Under the pieces are notes generated by a model that was not told where the DNA came from, ran no database searches, and worked only from the letters and a program-made list of their open reading frames with translations. A stretch of 64,000 nucleotides of DNA from Lysinibacillus sp. FSL W8-0992 (GTDB lineage Bacteria > Bacillota > Bacilli > Bacillales_A > Planococcaceae), in assembly GCF_038008685.1 (NCBI RefSeq), contig NZ_JBBOZQ010000001.1:186001-250000 (forward strand), given 5' to 3'. A program made the translations under genes and the position numbers. This document shows positions 53,842 through 62,674 of this stretch, in pieces (the first letter of the stretch is position 1; the number at the start of each line of letters is the position of its first letter).

Positions 53842-54208
53842 TTTCATTCCCCCGTCCAATAGTTAAAAAATAGTTTTATAATTCAAGATACAAGTAATTC
53901 CAAACGCTTCCAAAAGCATTTAGCTTATTACATTACATTTTTCTATACCCCATTATATCATTGAGCGATCTTAGCTTGTCGATGATATGAAGGAAACCTT
54001 GCACTATAATCGATTTCGCACAATGTCCATCATTTAATGTCTTATTAATCACTTAGAACACTATAAATATACATATTTATCGTTTAATGACAATAGTAAT
54101 CAATACTGATATACTGATTACATACATAGAATGAATAATAAACGTTTTCTAGGCAGACCTTTTTAACTTTATAAAAATCTTAATAAAAGAAGGAAGGTAT
54201 TATCATTT
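53842..54208. other. Intergenic region upstream of mtnU
   Basis: About 370 bases with no gene and no S-box that I can see. A dyad GTAATCA (54096-54102) / TGATTAC (54115-54121) with a 12-base centre lies before the next small gene. Confidence 0.4.
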
Positions 54209-54367
54209 ATGGACAGCGCATTTCTCGCTTTTTTACCTCTCTTAAGCTTATTAATCTACATAGCTCCAGTTGTTTTTATCATTTGGTTTCTCCTTAAATT
54301 TCTTAAAAACCAACAAGAGCAAATACAAATCCTTAAAAGTATTTCTGATAAGTTAGATAAGCGCTAA
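54209..54367 (+). CDS. 52-residue single-span membrane protein
   Basis: MDSAFLAFLPLLSLLIYIAP... has one membrane segment (about 5-30) and a short amphipathic coiled-coil tail ending ILKSISDKLDKR. GAAGGAAGG lies about 11 bases before the ATG, and a perfect terminator begins at the stop codon; both support expression. The membrane-plus-coil layout resembles many unnamed Bacillales mini-proteins. Function unknown. Confidence 0.7.
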   Translation: MDSAFLAFLPLLSLLIYIAPVVFIIWFLLKFLKNQQEQIQILKSISDKLDKR

Positions 54368-54395
54368 AAAAAGATGGGAATTCCCATCTTTTTTA
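54367..54395 (+). terminator. Perfect palindromic terminator
   Basis: AAAAAAGATGGGAA (54367-54380) is followed directly by its exact complement TTCCCATCTTTTTT. Confidence 0.85.
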
Positions 54396-54489
54396 TTTTT
54401 TCGATTAACTCTCTTGAACTAGATGGAAAGCGGCTTTCGAATGGAATTATAAACTGTATTAAAACTTCCAAACGGAAAGAAGGTTTGTT

Positions 54490-55188
54490 ATGAAAAAGAA
54501 AGTAACAATCATTGCAACGGGATTTCTGTTAGTTTTTCTCCTATTATTTGGCACATATAAATTAATGAATTCGAGAGCGTATCAGTTGTTTGGGAATATA
54601 ACGAATAAAGTAGAAACAACTCAAAAAGTGATTGCGTTAACTTTTGATGATGGACCAACAGATAACGTAAAAATGATTTTGCCACTATTAGAAAAGTATA
54701 ATGCCAAAGCGACCTTTTTTCTAATTGGTGAAGAACTTGAAAAACATCCAGACGAAGCAAAAAAAATTGCAGAAGAAGGACATCAAATTGGCAATCACAC
54801 GTATTCTCATAATCGAATGGTTTTCAAAACCCTTTCCTACTATAAGGATGAAATTGAAAAAACAGATCTATTAATTCGAAATGCTGGATTTAAAGGCGAA
54901 ATTGATGTTCGGCCCCCTAACGGAAAAAAACTTATAGGCTTCCCGTATTACTTAAGTAAACATAATCGAGACACGATAACTTGGAATCTCGAGCCAGACA
55001 GCTTTTACGACTCGGCTTCAGACAAAGTGAATTATGTGAAAGAGAATGTTACACCTGGTTCGATTATTTTAATTCATCCAATGTATGATAATACCGATAA
55101 AGTACTTGAAACAATTGAAGGCATTTTACAAGAGCTTTCAAATGAGGGCTATACATTTGTTACTGTGAATGAACTTCAGGATTTATAA
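54490..55188 (+). CDS. Polysaccharide deacetylase (NodB type)
   Basis: A 232-residue membrane-anchored or secreted protein: hydrophobic N-terminus (about 5-24), then the NodB domain with TFDDGP (51-56, catalytic Asp53 and metal Asp54), the metal ligands His103 and His107 in GNHTYSH, RPPNGKK and the late ILIHPM. It removes N-acetyl groups from peptidoglycan or chitin-like polymers at the cell surface. GAAAGAAGG precedes the ATG. Confidence 0.87.
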   Translation: MKKKVTIIATGFLLVFLLLFGTYKLMNSRAYQLFGNITNKVETTQKVIALTFDDGPTDNVKMILPLLEKYNAKATFFLIGEELEKHPDEAKKIAEEGHQIGNHTYSHNRMVFKTLSYYKDEIEKTDLLIRNAGFKGEIDVRPPNGKKLIGFPYYLSKHNRDTITWNLEPDSFYDSASDKVNYVKENVTPGSIILIHPMYDNTDKVLETIEGILQELSNEGYTFVTVNELQDL

Positions 55189-55226
55189 AACTTGTGAGAT
55201 AGCTTAAAGAGACTAAATTTAAACTA

Positions 55227-55252
55227 ATGTCACTCATTCGAGTGGCATTTTT
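55227..55252 (+). terminator. Terminator of the deacetylase gene
   Basis: ATGtCACT (55227-55234) and AGTGGCAT (55241-55248) pair across CATTCG with one G-U, followed by TTTTT. Confidence 0.65.
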
Positions 55253-55423
55253 AGGAGGATAAAAGAGTTTTAGGATTCACCTGTGATGATTTTCTGATTA
55301 AGAATATTCTTTTAAGAATAATTGGTGCAATCTTTATTTTCGTTGGAGTTGATATATTACATAGACAATTCCATCCTCATAAAAATAATTCTCACAAAAT
55401 AAATTACAATAGGGAGAATCTAA

Positions 55424-55932
55424 ATGAAAAAATTAATATCTATATTTTTATTATTAACATTCCTTATAGGTTGTTCTAATCAATCAAATGAAAACTTATT
55501 TATTGCTACAAGTATTTCCACAAGTAAATTTAGTAAAAATAATGATTATTACATTGTTTCCGATTTAGAGTATTTAGGAGAAAAGTCTGCAATAATTGAG
55601 AAAATTGAAATTGTAAAAGCTGACGAAGTAATTGACGAATACATATTAATAGATGAATTTAATTATTCTTTTTTTATAGGGGATAAGTATTCACGTATAG
55701 TATAGGTGTTCATAAAAACTTAGAAAGAATTGGTGGCGATGTAATACCAGCAGAAAACTCTATTATTAATAAAGATAATATGCTTAAGCTAATATTAAAA
55801 ATCAATACGAAGTCTAGTATAACAAAAAGTAATAATCGCTATATTAGAATTAAGTACATTATTGATAAAGAAACGAGAGAAGAAGTACTAGATTCAAAAA
55901 CTGTTAATCAACTTGAAACCGCATTAGATTAG
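55424..55932 (+). pseudogene. Frameshifted small lipoprotein gene
   Basis: The first frame encodes MKKLISIFLLLTFLIGC (lipoprotein signal, lipobox LIGC) and runs to a stop at 55705. From about 55690 another frame continues seamlessly with YSIGVHKNLERIGGDVIPAEN and stays open to the TAG at 55930-55932. A single-base loss between 55683 and 55697 would explain this. The joined protein would be about 169 residues, of unknown function. A sequencing error is possible. AGGGAG precedes the ATG. Upstream (55250-55423) another start-less open stretch suggests local decay. Confidence 0.6.
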
Positions 55933-56079
55933 ATAAAATCCTTTAAACCCACTCTTTTTAGTCTTCTTCTTACGTTTTTTACCCTTGATAAAGAAAGACT
56001 ATAGACAATCTATTGAAAAAGTAATAGTATTTGCAACATATCTATAATAATTATTATATTCTGAAAAAGGTGAGCATAC

Positions 56080-57249
56080 ATGGAATTATCAAAAAAACTA
56101 CAGCAACTCCCAACTCAATTTTTTGCAGCACTTGTACAAAAGGTCAATGCGGCACTAGCGGAAGGGCGCGACATTATTAATCTTGGACAAGGCAATCCCG
56201 ACCAACCGACGCCCCCACACATTATTAAAGCGCTTCAAGAGGCAGCAGAAAACCCTCAGCATCATAAATATTCCCCGTTCCGTGGTATTACTGAATTACG
56301 CCAAGCTGCAGCTGCGTTTTATAAACGTGAATACAATGTGGATATTAATCCTGATACAGAAGTAGCCATTTTAGGCGGAACGAAAATTGGACTTGTGGAA
56401 CTACCAATGGCCGTTTTAAATCCTGGTGACACAATGCTATTGCCCGATCCCGGTTATCCAGATTATTTATCTGGTGTTGTATTAGGTGAAGTTCAATATG
56501 ATGTGATGCCACTTTTTGCAGAAAATGATTTCTTACCTGACTATGATGCATTGTCTGATGAAGTAAAAGAAAGAGCTAAGCTTCTTTACTTGAATTACCC
56601 GAACAATCCTACTGGTGGAACAGCAACACTTGAATTTTTCGAAGAAACAGTAAGGTTTGCTAAAGAGCATCAAATTATCATAGCACACGATTTCGCCTAC
56701 GGTGCGATTGGCTTTGATGGCAATAAACCAGTGAGTTTCTTGCAGGCAGACGGTGCTAAAGATGTCGGCATTGAACTGTATACTTTATCAAAAACCTATA
56801 ATATGGCTGGCTGGCGCATCGGTTTCGCAGTTGGAAATGCTCAAATTATAGAAGCTATTAATCTTATTCAAGATCATTTATTTTGTAGCCAATTTCCCGC
56901 GATTCAGCAGGCAGCAGCTGTCGCTTTAACTTCTTCACAAACTTGTGCTCAGGAACTTAACGCGACGTATGAGCGCCGTCGAAACGTCCTAATTGAAGAA
57001 GCTCATCGTATTGGTTGGCAAGTAACAGCTCCAAAAGGTTCGTTTTTTGCATGGCTCCCTGTTCCATTAGGTTACACAAGTGAACAATTTGCCGATTTAT
57101 TACTTGATAAAGCTGATATTGCAGTAGCTGCTGGCAATGGCTTTGGACAGTTCGGTGAAGGCTATGTACGTGTCGGCTTACTTGTTAGTGAAGAACGCTT
57201 ACGTGAAGCTATTGGCCGAATTGAAAAGCTTAATCTATTTAAACGATAA
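56080..57249 (+). CDS. mtnE: Methionine-salvage aminotransferase MtnE
   Basis: A 389-residue class I/II PLP aminotransferase. INLGQGNPDQPTPPHI, HHKYSPFRGITELR, LNYPNNPTGGTA, HDFAYGAIGFDG and the PLP lysine in YTLSKTYNMAGWRIGFA are close to B. subtilis MtnE (YkrV), which makes methionine from 4-methylthio-2-oxobutanoate using glutamine. mtnU, whose enzyme handles the co-product, is 2.2 kb upstream on the other strand; methionine transport genes are convergent downstream. AAAGGTGAG precedes the ATG. Confidence 0.85.
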   Translation: MELSKKLQQLPTQFFAALVQKVNAALAEGRDIINLGQGNPDQPTPPHIIKALQEAAENPQHHKYSPFRGITELRQAAAAFYKREYNVDINPDTEVAILGGTKIGLVELPMAVLNPGDTMLLPDPGYPDYLSGVVLGEVQYDVMPLFAENDFLPDYDALSDEVKERAKLLYLNYPNNPTGGTATLEFFEETVRFAKEHQIIIAHDFAYGAIGFDGNKPVSFLQADGAKDVGIELYTLSKTYNMAGWRIGFAVGNAQIIEAINLIQDHLFCSQFPAIQQAAAVALTSSQTCAQELNATYERRRNVLIEEAHRIGWQVTAPKGSFFAWLPVPLGYTSEQFADLLLDKADIAVAAGNGFGQFGEGYVRVGLLVSEERLREAIGRIEKLNLFKR

Positions 57250-57263
57250 TTTACTAATATAAA

Positions 57264-57299
57264 GTAAGAAGCACTCGCCATATGACGAGTGCTTCTTAT
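57264..57299. terminator. Bidirectional terminator between mtnE and metQ
   Basis: GTAAGAAGCACTCG (57264-57277) pairs with CGAGTGCTTCTTAT (57286-57299); T-rich runs lie on both sides. Confidence 0.85.
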
Positions 57300-57306
57300 T
57301 TCTTTA

Positions 57307-58158
57307 TTATTTACGATTTTCCATCCACTCTGGTTTACCAAAGCCTTTGAAGTCTGCATCAATAACTTCTTCAAATTTAGCCGATTCTACAATTTCAACT
57401 AGATCCTTTGATAATTGTGAATCTTTGTTATCAGCCTTCACCGCAATAACGTTACGGAATTGGTCAGGCATGTTTTCTAAAAATACCGCATTTAGTAAAT
57501 CTAGCCCCGCTGCTAAAGCAAAGTTACCAGGTACGCCAGCTAAATCAACACTTTCTACTGTACGCGGAAGTGCAGCTGCCTCAATCGGTTGGAATACTAA
57601 ATTTTTGTCATTTTTCACAACATCTTTTTCTGATGCTTTTAATTCTTCAATGCTAGGGTCAATCTCGATTAAGCCTTGCTCCTGCAATGATAATAATGTA
57701 CGTGCTGCATTTGAAGGATCGTTGGCAATTGCCACTGTTGCACCATCTGGAATTTCATCGATTGATTTATATTTGTTTGAGAAAAAGCCCATTGGTGCTG
57801 TTGGTACAATAATTAATGCTTCTAAATCCATGTTGTTCTGCTCTTCGAAGTTTTCTAAGTATTTCGTATGCTGGAATAAGTTTGCATCAATATCGCCATT
57901 ATCTAAAGCTTTGTTTGGTTGCACATAATCACTGAATTCTACTAATTCAACTTTGTAACCTTTTTCTTCAAGCTGTGGAATAATTGCTTTTTTAAGCATA
58001 TCACTATAAGGACCTGCTGTTGCACCTAGTTTAATAGATTTGCTTTCCCCTGCTGCATCTGAACCCTTTTTTGAATCGGATCCTTTGTCGCTTGAACCAC
58101 ATGCTGCTAAAACGACAGCAAGAATGATTGTTATAAATGCCAGTAATGATTTTCTCAT
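57307..58158 (-). CDS. metQ: Methionine-binding lipoprotein MetQ
   Basis: A 283-residue NlpA-family lipoprotein: signal MRKSLLAFITIILAV, lipobox LAAC, then IKLGATAGPYSDMLKKAIIPQLEEKGYKVELVEFSDYVQPN. It binds D/L-methionine and feeds the MetNP transporter encoded just upstream in the same operon. AGGAGAG precedes the ATG. Confidence 0.92.
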   Translation of the reverse strand: MRKSLLAFITIILAVVLAACGSSDKGSDSKKGSDAAGESKSIKLGATAGPYSDMLKKAIIPQLEEKGYKVELVEFSDYVQPNKALDNGDIDANLFQHTKYLENFEEQNNMDLEALIIVPTAPMGFFSNKYKSIDEIPDGATVAIANDPSNAARTLLSLQEQGLIEIDPSIEELKASEKDVVKNDKNLVFQPIEAAALPRTVESVDLAGVPGNFALAAGLDLLNAVFLENMPDQFRNVIAVKADNKDSQLSKDLVEIVESAKFEEVIDADFKGFGKPEWMENRK

Positions 58159-58178
58159 CTTTTCTTTCTCTCCTCTTC

Positions 58179-58847
58179 TTATCTTTTATCAATTGATTTT
58201 GCAAACCAGTCGCCAGCAATTTGTATCGCTTGCACGAGCAAAATTAATATCGCAACGGTAGCAATCATAATTGTATTATCATAACGATAGTAGCCGAATC
58301 GGATAGCTAAATCACCGATACCACCGCCACCTACTACACCTGCCATCGCAGAGAAAGCAACTAAACTAATTACTGTAACTGTCATTGCTTGAATGATGCT
58401 TGATTTTGCTTCCGGAATTAAAACATCTTTAATAATCATCCACGGTGTTGCTCCTACCGCTATTGACGCTTCAATAACACCTTTATCAATTTCACGTAAT
58501 GACGTTTCCACTAATCGTGCAAAAAATGGAATGGCTGCAACCGATAAGGATACACTCGCAGCAATCGGCCCAATTGTTTGTCCAACAAGTAATTTCGTTA
58601 ATGGGAATAACGCGACTAATAAAATGATGTATGGAATCGATCGAATAAAGTTCACCGCAAAGCCGAACACACTTTTAATTAAACGATTTTCCCAAAATAG
58701 CCCCTTATCCGTGACAAATAATAAAATACCAAGCGGTAAACCTACCACGATTGACACAGTTAGCGAGATGCCAATCATAATAATTGTCTCCTGAAAGGCT
58801 TTCAATATATCCGGAATCATCTCCATAAAATGCGTTACATCAAACAT
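58179..58847 (-). CDS. metP: Methionine ABC permease MetP (MetI)
   Basis: A 222-residue permease with five membrane segments and the coupling motif EASIAVGATPWMIIKDVLIPEA. GGVVGGGGIGDLAIRFGYYRYD near the C-terminus is diagnostic for MetI/MetP. ATG 58847 lies 6 bases after GGAGGTGG and overlaps the metN stop by 8 bases, so translation is coupled. Confidence 0.92.
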   Translation of the reverse strand: MFDVTHFMEMIPDILKAFQETIIMIGISLTVSIVVGLPLGILLFVTDKGLFWENRLIKSVFGFAVNFIRSIPYIILLVALFPLTKLLVGQTIGPIAASVSLSVAAIPFFARLVETSLREIDKGVIEASIAVGATPWMIIKDVLIPEAKSSIIQAMTVTVISLVAFSAMAGVVGGGGIGDLAIRFGYYRYDNTIMIATVAILILLVQAIQIAGDWFAKSIDKR

Positions 58848-59850
58848 GCTGAACCACCTCCACAATCGCACCACGTTCGGTCATATAAGCAACAGCTTTC
58901 TGTAACTCACTCTGCTCACCTTGTAGCTCCATTAAAAAAATACCAAGTGGTCGTTCTTGTATGTATTCGATTGTGCCATGAAGGAAATTCCCTTTAACGT
59001 AAAAACGTTGCATTGTGTCTGCAATAACGCCTTCACCTGCTACATTTCCTTTAAATAAAATTTTGACGATTTGACCATGTACATCTTTTAAAATCGTTTC
59101 CGGAATATCAAACGATACAACACTACTAATAAATTCCTGCGTTAATACTTTTTGAGGGCTAGCGAAAATATCATATACTTCGCCTTCCTCTATGACTTTA
59201 CCATCCTGCATAACAGCCATACGATTGCAAATTTCCTTCACTACATCCATTTCATGTGTAATTAGAACAATCGTAATACCTAACTTAATATTGATTTCCT
59301 TTAACAGTCGTAAAATTGACACGGTTGTTTTAGGATCGAGTGCGGATGTAGCTTCATCACAGAGCAACATCGCTGGATTGTTTGCTAAAGCTCTTGCAAT
59401 TCCTACTCTTTGCTTTTGACCACCACTTAGCTGCGCAGGATAAACATCCCTTTTTTCTGCTAAATCGACCATTTTAAGCAATTCATCCACTCTTGCAGGA
59501 ATATCAGCTGCTGGCATATTCGCTGCCTTTAGGGCAAAGGCTATATTTTCGCCTACTGTTTTTTGGCTTATTAAATAGAAGTGTTGAAATATCATTCCAA
59601 TTTTTAAGCGAGCTAAACGTAGTTCATTTCGTGATAGCTTTGTTAAATCCTTACCATTAATTAATATTTCACCGCTAGTAGGTCGTTCGAGTAAATTTAT
59701 ACAACGTAAAAGCGAGCTTTTGCCAGCTCCCGAATAACCTACTATTCCGAAAATATCGCCACGATTAATTGTTAAGGATACATCATCTACACCGACAACC
59801 TCTTTTTTCTTTGAGCTATAAACTTTTGATACATTACGAAATTCGAGCAT
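58840..59850 (-). CDS. metN: Methionine ABC ATPase MetN
   Basis: A 336-residue ATPase with Walker A GYSGAGKSSLLR, signature QLSGGQKQRVGIARAL, Walker B LLCDEATSALDP and the C-terminal NIL (ACT-like) domain from about 255 (GIFLMELQGEQSELQ), which senses methionine and causes trans-inhibition. ATG 59850 is 6 bases after AAGGAG. First gene of metN-metP-metQ. Confidence 0.93.
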   Translation of the reverse strand: MLEFRNVSKVYSSKKKEVVGVDDVSLTINRGDIFGIVGYSGAGKSSLLRCINLLERPTSGEILINGKDLTKLSRNELRLARLKIGMIFQHFYLISQKTVGENIAFALKAANMPAADIPARVDELLKMVDLAEKRDVYPAQLSGGQKQRVGIARALANNPAMLLCDEATSALDPKTTVSILRLLKEINIKLGITIVLITHEMDVVKEICNRMAVMQDGKVIEEGEVYDIFASPQKVLTQEFISSVVSFDIPETILKDVHGQIVKILFKGNVAGEGVIADTMQRFYVKGNFLHGTIEYIQERPLGIFLMELQGEQSELQKAVAYMTERGAIVEVVQHV

Positions 59851-59911
59851 TTTGTTCTCCTTACTCAATTATTCAATAACAATTATAACCTACTATTTCA
59901 ATATGCTTTAT

Positions 59912-59953
59912 AGAATAGTTCGAATTATGTTATTTGTCAATCTCTTTTGACAA
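59912..59953 (-). promoter_or_regulatory. Promoter and dyad of metNPQ
   Basis: On the - strand TTGACA (59940-59935), 17 bases, TATTCT (59917-59912). A perfect 7-bp dyad TTGTCAA (59934-59940) / TTGACAA (59947-59953) with a 6-base centre includes the -35 box, so a repressor there would block transcription. No S-box leader is visible. Confidence 0.55.
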
Positions 59954-60052
59954 TCTATCATATCACCGATTATTTATTTTCCGATTAAATGGTTATAACT
60001 TTAGCAATATCTCGAATTTTCGCAGTAAAACTATACGTAATATAAAAATAAA

Positions 60053-60093
60053 AGAAGGCACTTTCTGTTCAAATTGAACAAAAAGTGCCTTCT
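60053..60093 (-). terminator. Terminator of kbl with nested GTTCA dyad
   Basis: AGAAGGCACTTT (60053-60064) pairs with AAAGTGCCTTCT (60082-60093); inside, TGTTCAA pairs with TTGAACA. The - strand continues TTTATTTTTA. Same architecture as 12112-12155. Confidence 0.85.
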
Positions 60094-60098
60094 ATTCC

Positions 60099-61289
60099 TT
60101 ATTGAATTACGCCTAATTCACGACCTACTTTTTCATAAATCGCCAATGCATTGTCTAGCATTTCCTTTGTATGAGCTGCTGTTGGCATATTACGAACACG
60201 GCCAGTGCCTTTTGGTACTGTTGGGAAAACGATTGATTTTGCATAAACGCCTTCCTCAAATAAGCGACGTGAAAACGCTTGTGTCAACTTTTCATCACCA
60301 ATAATACATGGTGTAATAGGTGTTTCAGATTCACCGATATTAAAGCCTAATTTCGCTAACCCTGCTTTTAAGTAATCGCCATTGTCCCATAGCTTATCAT
60401 GTAGTTCTGTTGAATCAATAAGCATTTGTACTGCTGCAGTAATAGCAGCTACATCACCTGGCGGCAACGCAGTTGAGAATAAAAATGGACGAGAACGGAC
60501 TTTCAACCAGTCAATTAGATTTTTCTTGCCGGCAACATAACCACCGACTACACCAATTGCCTTTGAAAGTGTACCGATTTGGAAGTCGATTTCTTTTTCT
60601 AGACCGAAATGTTTTACAGTGCCCTTCCCTTTACCTGTAACACCTGAACCATGTGCATCATCGACATAAGTAATTAAATCAAACTCTTTCGCAATTTCGA
60701 CGATTTCCGGTAGTTTGGCGATATCACCATCCATTGAGAAGACACCATCTGTAATTACCATCACTTTATTATACAAACCTGATTCTGTAGCTTCTTTTGC
60801 TTTTGCGCGTAAATCATCCATATCTGAGTGATTGTACGCAATGATTTTTGCACGCGATAAGCGACATCCATCAATAATGGATGCATGGTTTAATTGGTCT
60901 GATAAAATTGCATCGTTTTTATCCATAACAGCTGAAATAGCCGCCATATTACAGTTAAAACCTGATTGATAGGAAATAGCTGCTTCTGTTCCTTTAAATT
61001 CGGCAAGCTTTTCTTCTAATTTAACATGCAAATCAAGTGTGCCGTTAATTGTACGAACAGCTCCTGCACCTACACCATATTTTTCTGTTGCTTCTTTAGC
61101 AATTTGCTTTAATTGCTCATTTGTTGCTAAGCCAAGATAGTTATTAGAGGAAAGATTAATAAGATTCTGACCTCGAACTTGAATAACTGGCCCATTTGCG
61201 CCTTCTACTGCGTCAATTTCATTGTATAAGCCTTGATCACGTAAGGCTTGTAAGTTTTCATCTAAAAATGCATTTAGTACTTTTGACAA
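60099..61289 (-). CDS. kbl: Glycine C-acetyltransferase (2-amino-3-ketobutyrate CoA ligase)
   Basis: A 396-residue alpha-oxoamine synthase-family PLP enzyme. [45 protein letters not shown] and the PLP lysine in [14 protein letters not shown] are diagnostic. It cleaves 2-amino-3-oxobutanoate with CoA to glycine and acetyl-CoA, completing threonine breakdown begun by Tdh (33216-34169). The TTG at 61289 follows AAAGGATGAT; the longer frame to 61355 has no binding site. Confidence 0.92.
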   Translation of the reverse strand: MSKVLNAFLDENLQALRDQGLYNEIDAVEGANGPVIQVRGQNLINLSSNNYLGLATNEQLKQIAKEATEKYGVGAGAVRTINGTLDLHVKLEEKLAEFKGTEAAISYQSGFNCNMAAISAVMDKNDAILSDQLNHASIIDGCRLSRAKIIAYNHSDMDDLRAKAKEATESGLYNKVMVITDGVFSMDGDIAKLPEIVEIAKEFDLITYVDDAHGSGVTGKGKGTVKHFGLEKEIDFQIGTLSKAIGVVGGYVAGKKNLIDWLKVRSRPFLFSTALPPGDVAAITAAVQMLIDSTELHDKLWDNGDYLKAGLAKLGFNIGESETPITPCIIGDEKLTQAFSRRLFEEGVYAKSIVFPTVPKGTGRVRNMPTAAHTKEMLDNALAIYEKVGRELGVIQ

Positions 61290-61397
61290 GAGTATCATCC
61301 TTTCTACGATTAGTTTTGTCTCGGCGTCATAATATTCGGATTTTAATTTATGCATGCATCCTACAATTCAAAATCCACGGCTTCTGCCAGAGGCATT

Positions 61398-61488
61398 GTC
61401 TTCATTCAGCTTGCTTTTGACATTCATGCAAATAAGGGGTCATTTGCATCAATTCGCTTTAGCAAGTAGCTATTGAATAAAGATCGAC
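61398..61488. repeat. Palindromic intergenic element, family 2 (third, diverged copy)
   Basis: GTCTTCATTCAGCTTGC (61398-61414) faces an imperfect complement ending GATCGAC (61461-61488). Inside are TTTTGACATTCAT (61415-61427) and the exact dyad ATGCAAAT (61426-61433) / ATTTGCAT (61442-61449). Similar in layout to the copies at 12505 and 26660. Confidence 0.5.
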
Positions 61489-61530
61489 TAGTCTACTCAT
61501 AGTGTAGCATAAGCAACCAATTAGAATAAA

Positions 61531-62607
61531 TTACTTTGCTAATCTTTCAAATAAAGGAGCCGTTTTTTCACGCCAAATTGCAGTCGATAAACATTGATCC
61601 ATTAGCTGGCGAATTGTTTTCTCCGCTTCTGCATAACGCGTCGTATAGCCGATTGCATCTTGCATTGCACTTTTATAGTTCACGCGGATTTCTTCAATTT
61701 GAGCTTCCGCTTCCTCGGACAAAATACAATGTTGCCCCATATCGAAAATTTCATCCCCTAATCTTCCATCCTGTGGCTCAAATACATGTGGTTCTGTACT
61801 ATCAAATATGCAAAAGTTTAATTCTGGAACGATGACCATATCCACTGAACCAGCATCTAAGCCACACCAAACAATTTGCGCATCTAGCCCTCTTGCATTT
61901 GCCTCGTCAGCTAATCCTTTCATTAATGAGGATTTCCCTGTACCTGGCTTGCCTTTTATCATCAATCTTTTCGCTAAATTTTTCGTCATGCTATCTACTG
62001 TATTTTCTGCACCACGAGGTGTAAGTGTTCCTAATAGTCGATGTGTCCGTCTGCCTGTTTTATTTAAAACGATGGATTGAAAAATATTCGACTTTAAGTT
62101 GGTAACTTGTTCATCTAACGCTTGCCAGTCCATGCAACTTTGCGTAACAATCTCCCAGTCATCATGTATTTTTTTTGCGATTTCAAGCATTGTAATACAC
62201 TTCTCGCGCCACAATTCTCGCTCTTTTATTGCAACGGCTAGCTTTTCGCCAATCTCTTCAAGTCGGTCTTCTTCTAAGCAATCATAAAAGGACAGCACAC
62301 GATGCTTCGTACCAAATAAAGTTGGTTCAATCCCCCACTGTGAAGACCAAACATAGAGTCGATTACAGCCTCGAATAAATACTCCCTCTATTACGTTCTC
62401 TAACAATGCGTGTTGAAACCACTCTACCGCAAAGCCCTGTTTTACATAATAATAGCCGAGCTCCTTCAGAAGTTCTGATCCTTTATATGTTGATGGGCCT
62501 TGCAGAACGTAAACTAGTTCCGCTTCATCCATCATTTCTTTATATAAATGTTTAATTCCTTGCCCAGTAAGTGCGTGTCCAAAGTAATAGGTCACATTTC
62601 CGTTCAA
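61531..62607 (-). CDS. Tandem P-loop protein (PRK06851-like)
   Basis: A 358-residue cytosolic protein built from two P-loop-like halves. The second has an intact Walker A, GKPGTGKSS (219-227), followed by LMKGLADEANARGLDAQIVWCGLD and a Walker-B-like VDMVIVPELNFCIFD. The first half has a degenerate version, QGPSTYKGSELLKEL (36-50), then GVFIRGCNRLYVW. I recall the PRK06851 group with this layout; its role is unknown. It stands alone between kbl and repeat copy C. Confidence 0.7.
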   Translation of the reverse strand: MNGNVTYYFGHALTGQGIKHLYKEMMDEAELVYVLQGPSTYKGSELLKELGYYYVKQGFAVEWFQHALLENVIEGVFIRGCNRLYVWSSQWGIEPTLFGTKHRVLSFYDCLEEDRLEEIGEKLAVAIKERELWREKCITMLEIAKKIHDDWEIVTQSCMDWQALDEQVTNLKSNIFQSIVLNKTGRRTHRLLGTLTPRGAENTVDSMTKNLAKRLMIKGKPGTGKSSLMKGLADEANARGLDAQIVWCGLDAGSVDMVIVPELNFCIFDSTEPHVFEPQDGRLGDEIFDMGQHCILSEEAEAQIEEIRVNYKSAMQDAIGYTTRYAEAEKTIRQLMDQCLSTAIWREKTAPLFERLAK

Positions 62608-62674
62608 TGTCGCTCCCCCTTTTTTTATGCCATGACATTATATGAACTATCACACCAAAAGATGAAAGGGGGGC

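Noticed and set aside
55250..55490. Small membrane protein gene ending LHRQFHPHKNNSHK
   Set aside because: The frame has no usable start codon after its ribosome-binding-site-like AGGAGG and overlaps the following lipoprotein gene; treated as a remnant.
59869..60052. S-box (SAM) riboswitch upstream of metN
   Set aside because: None of the conserved S-box elements could be found on either strand.
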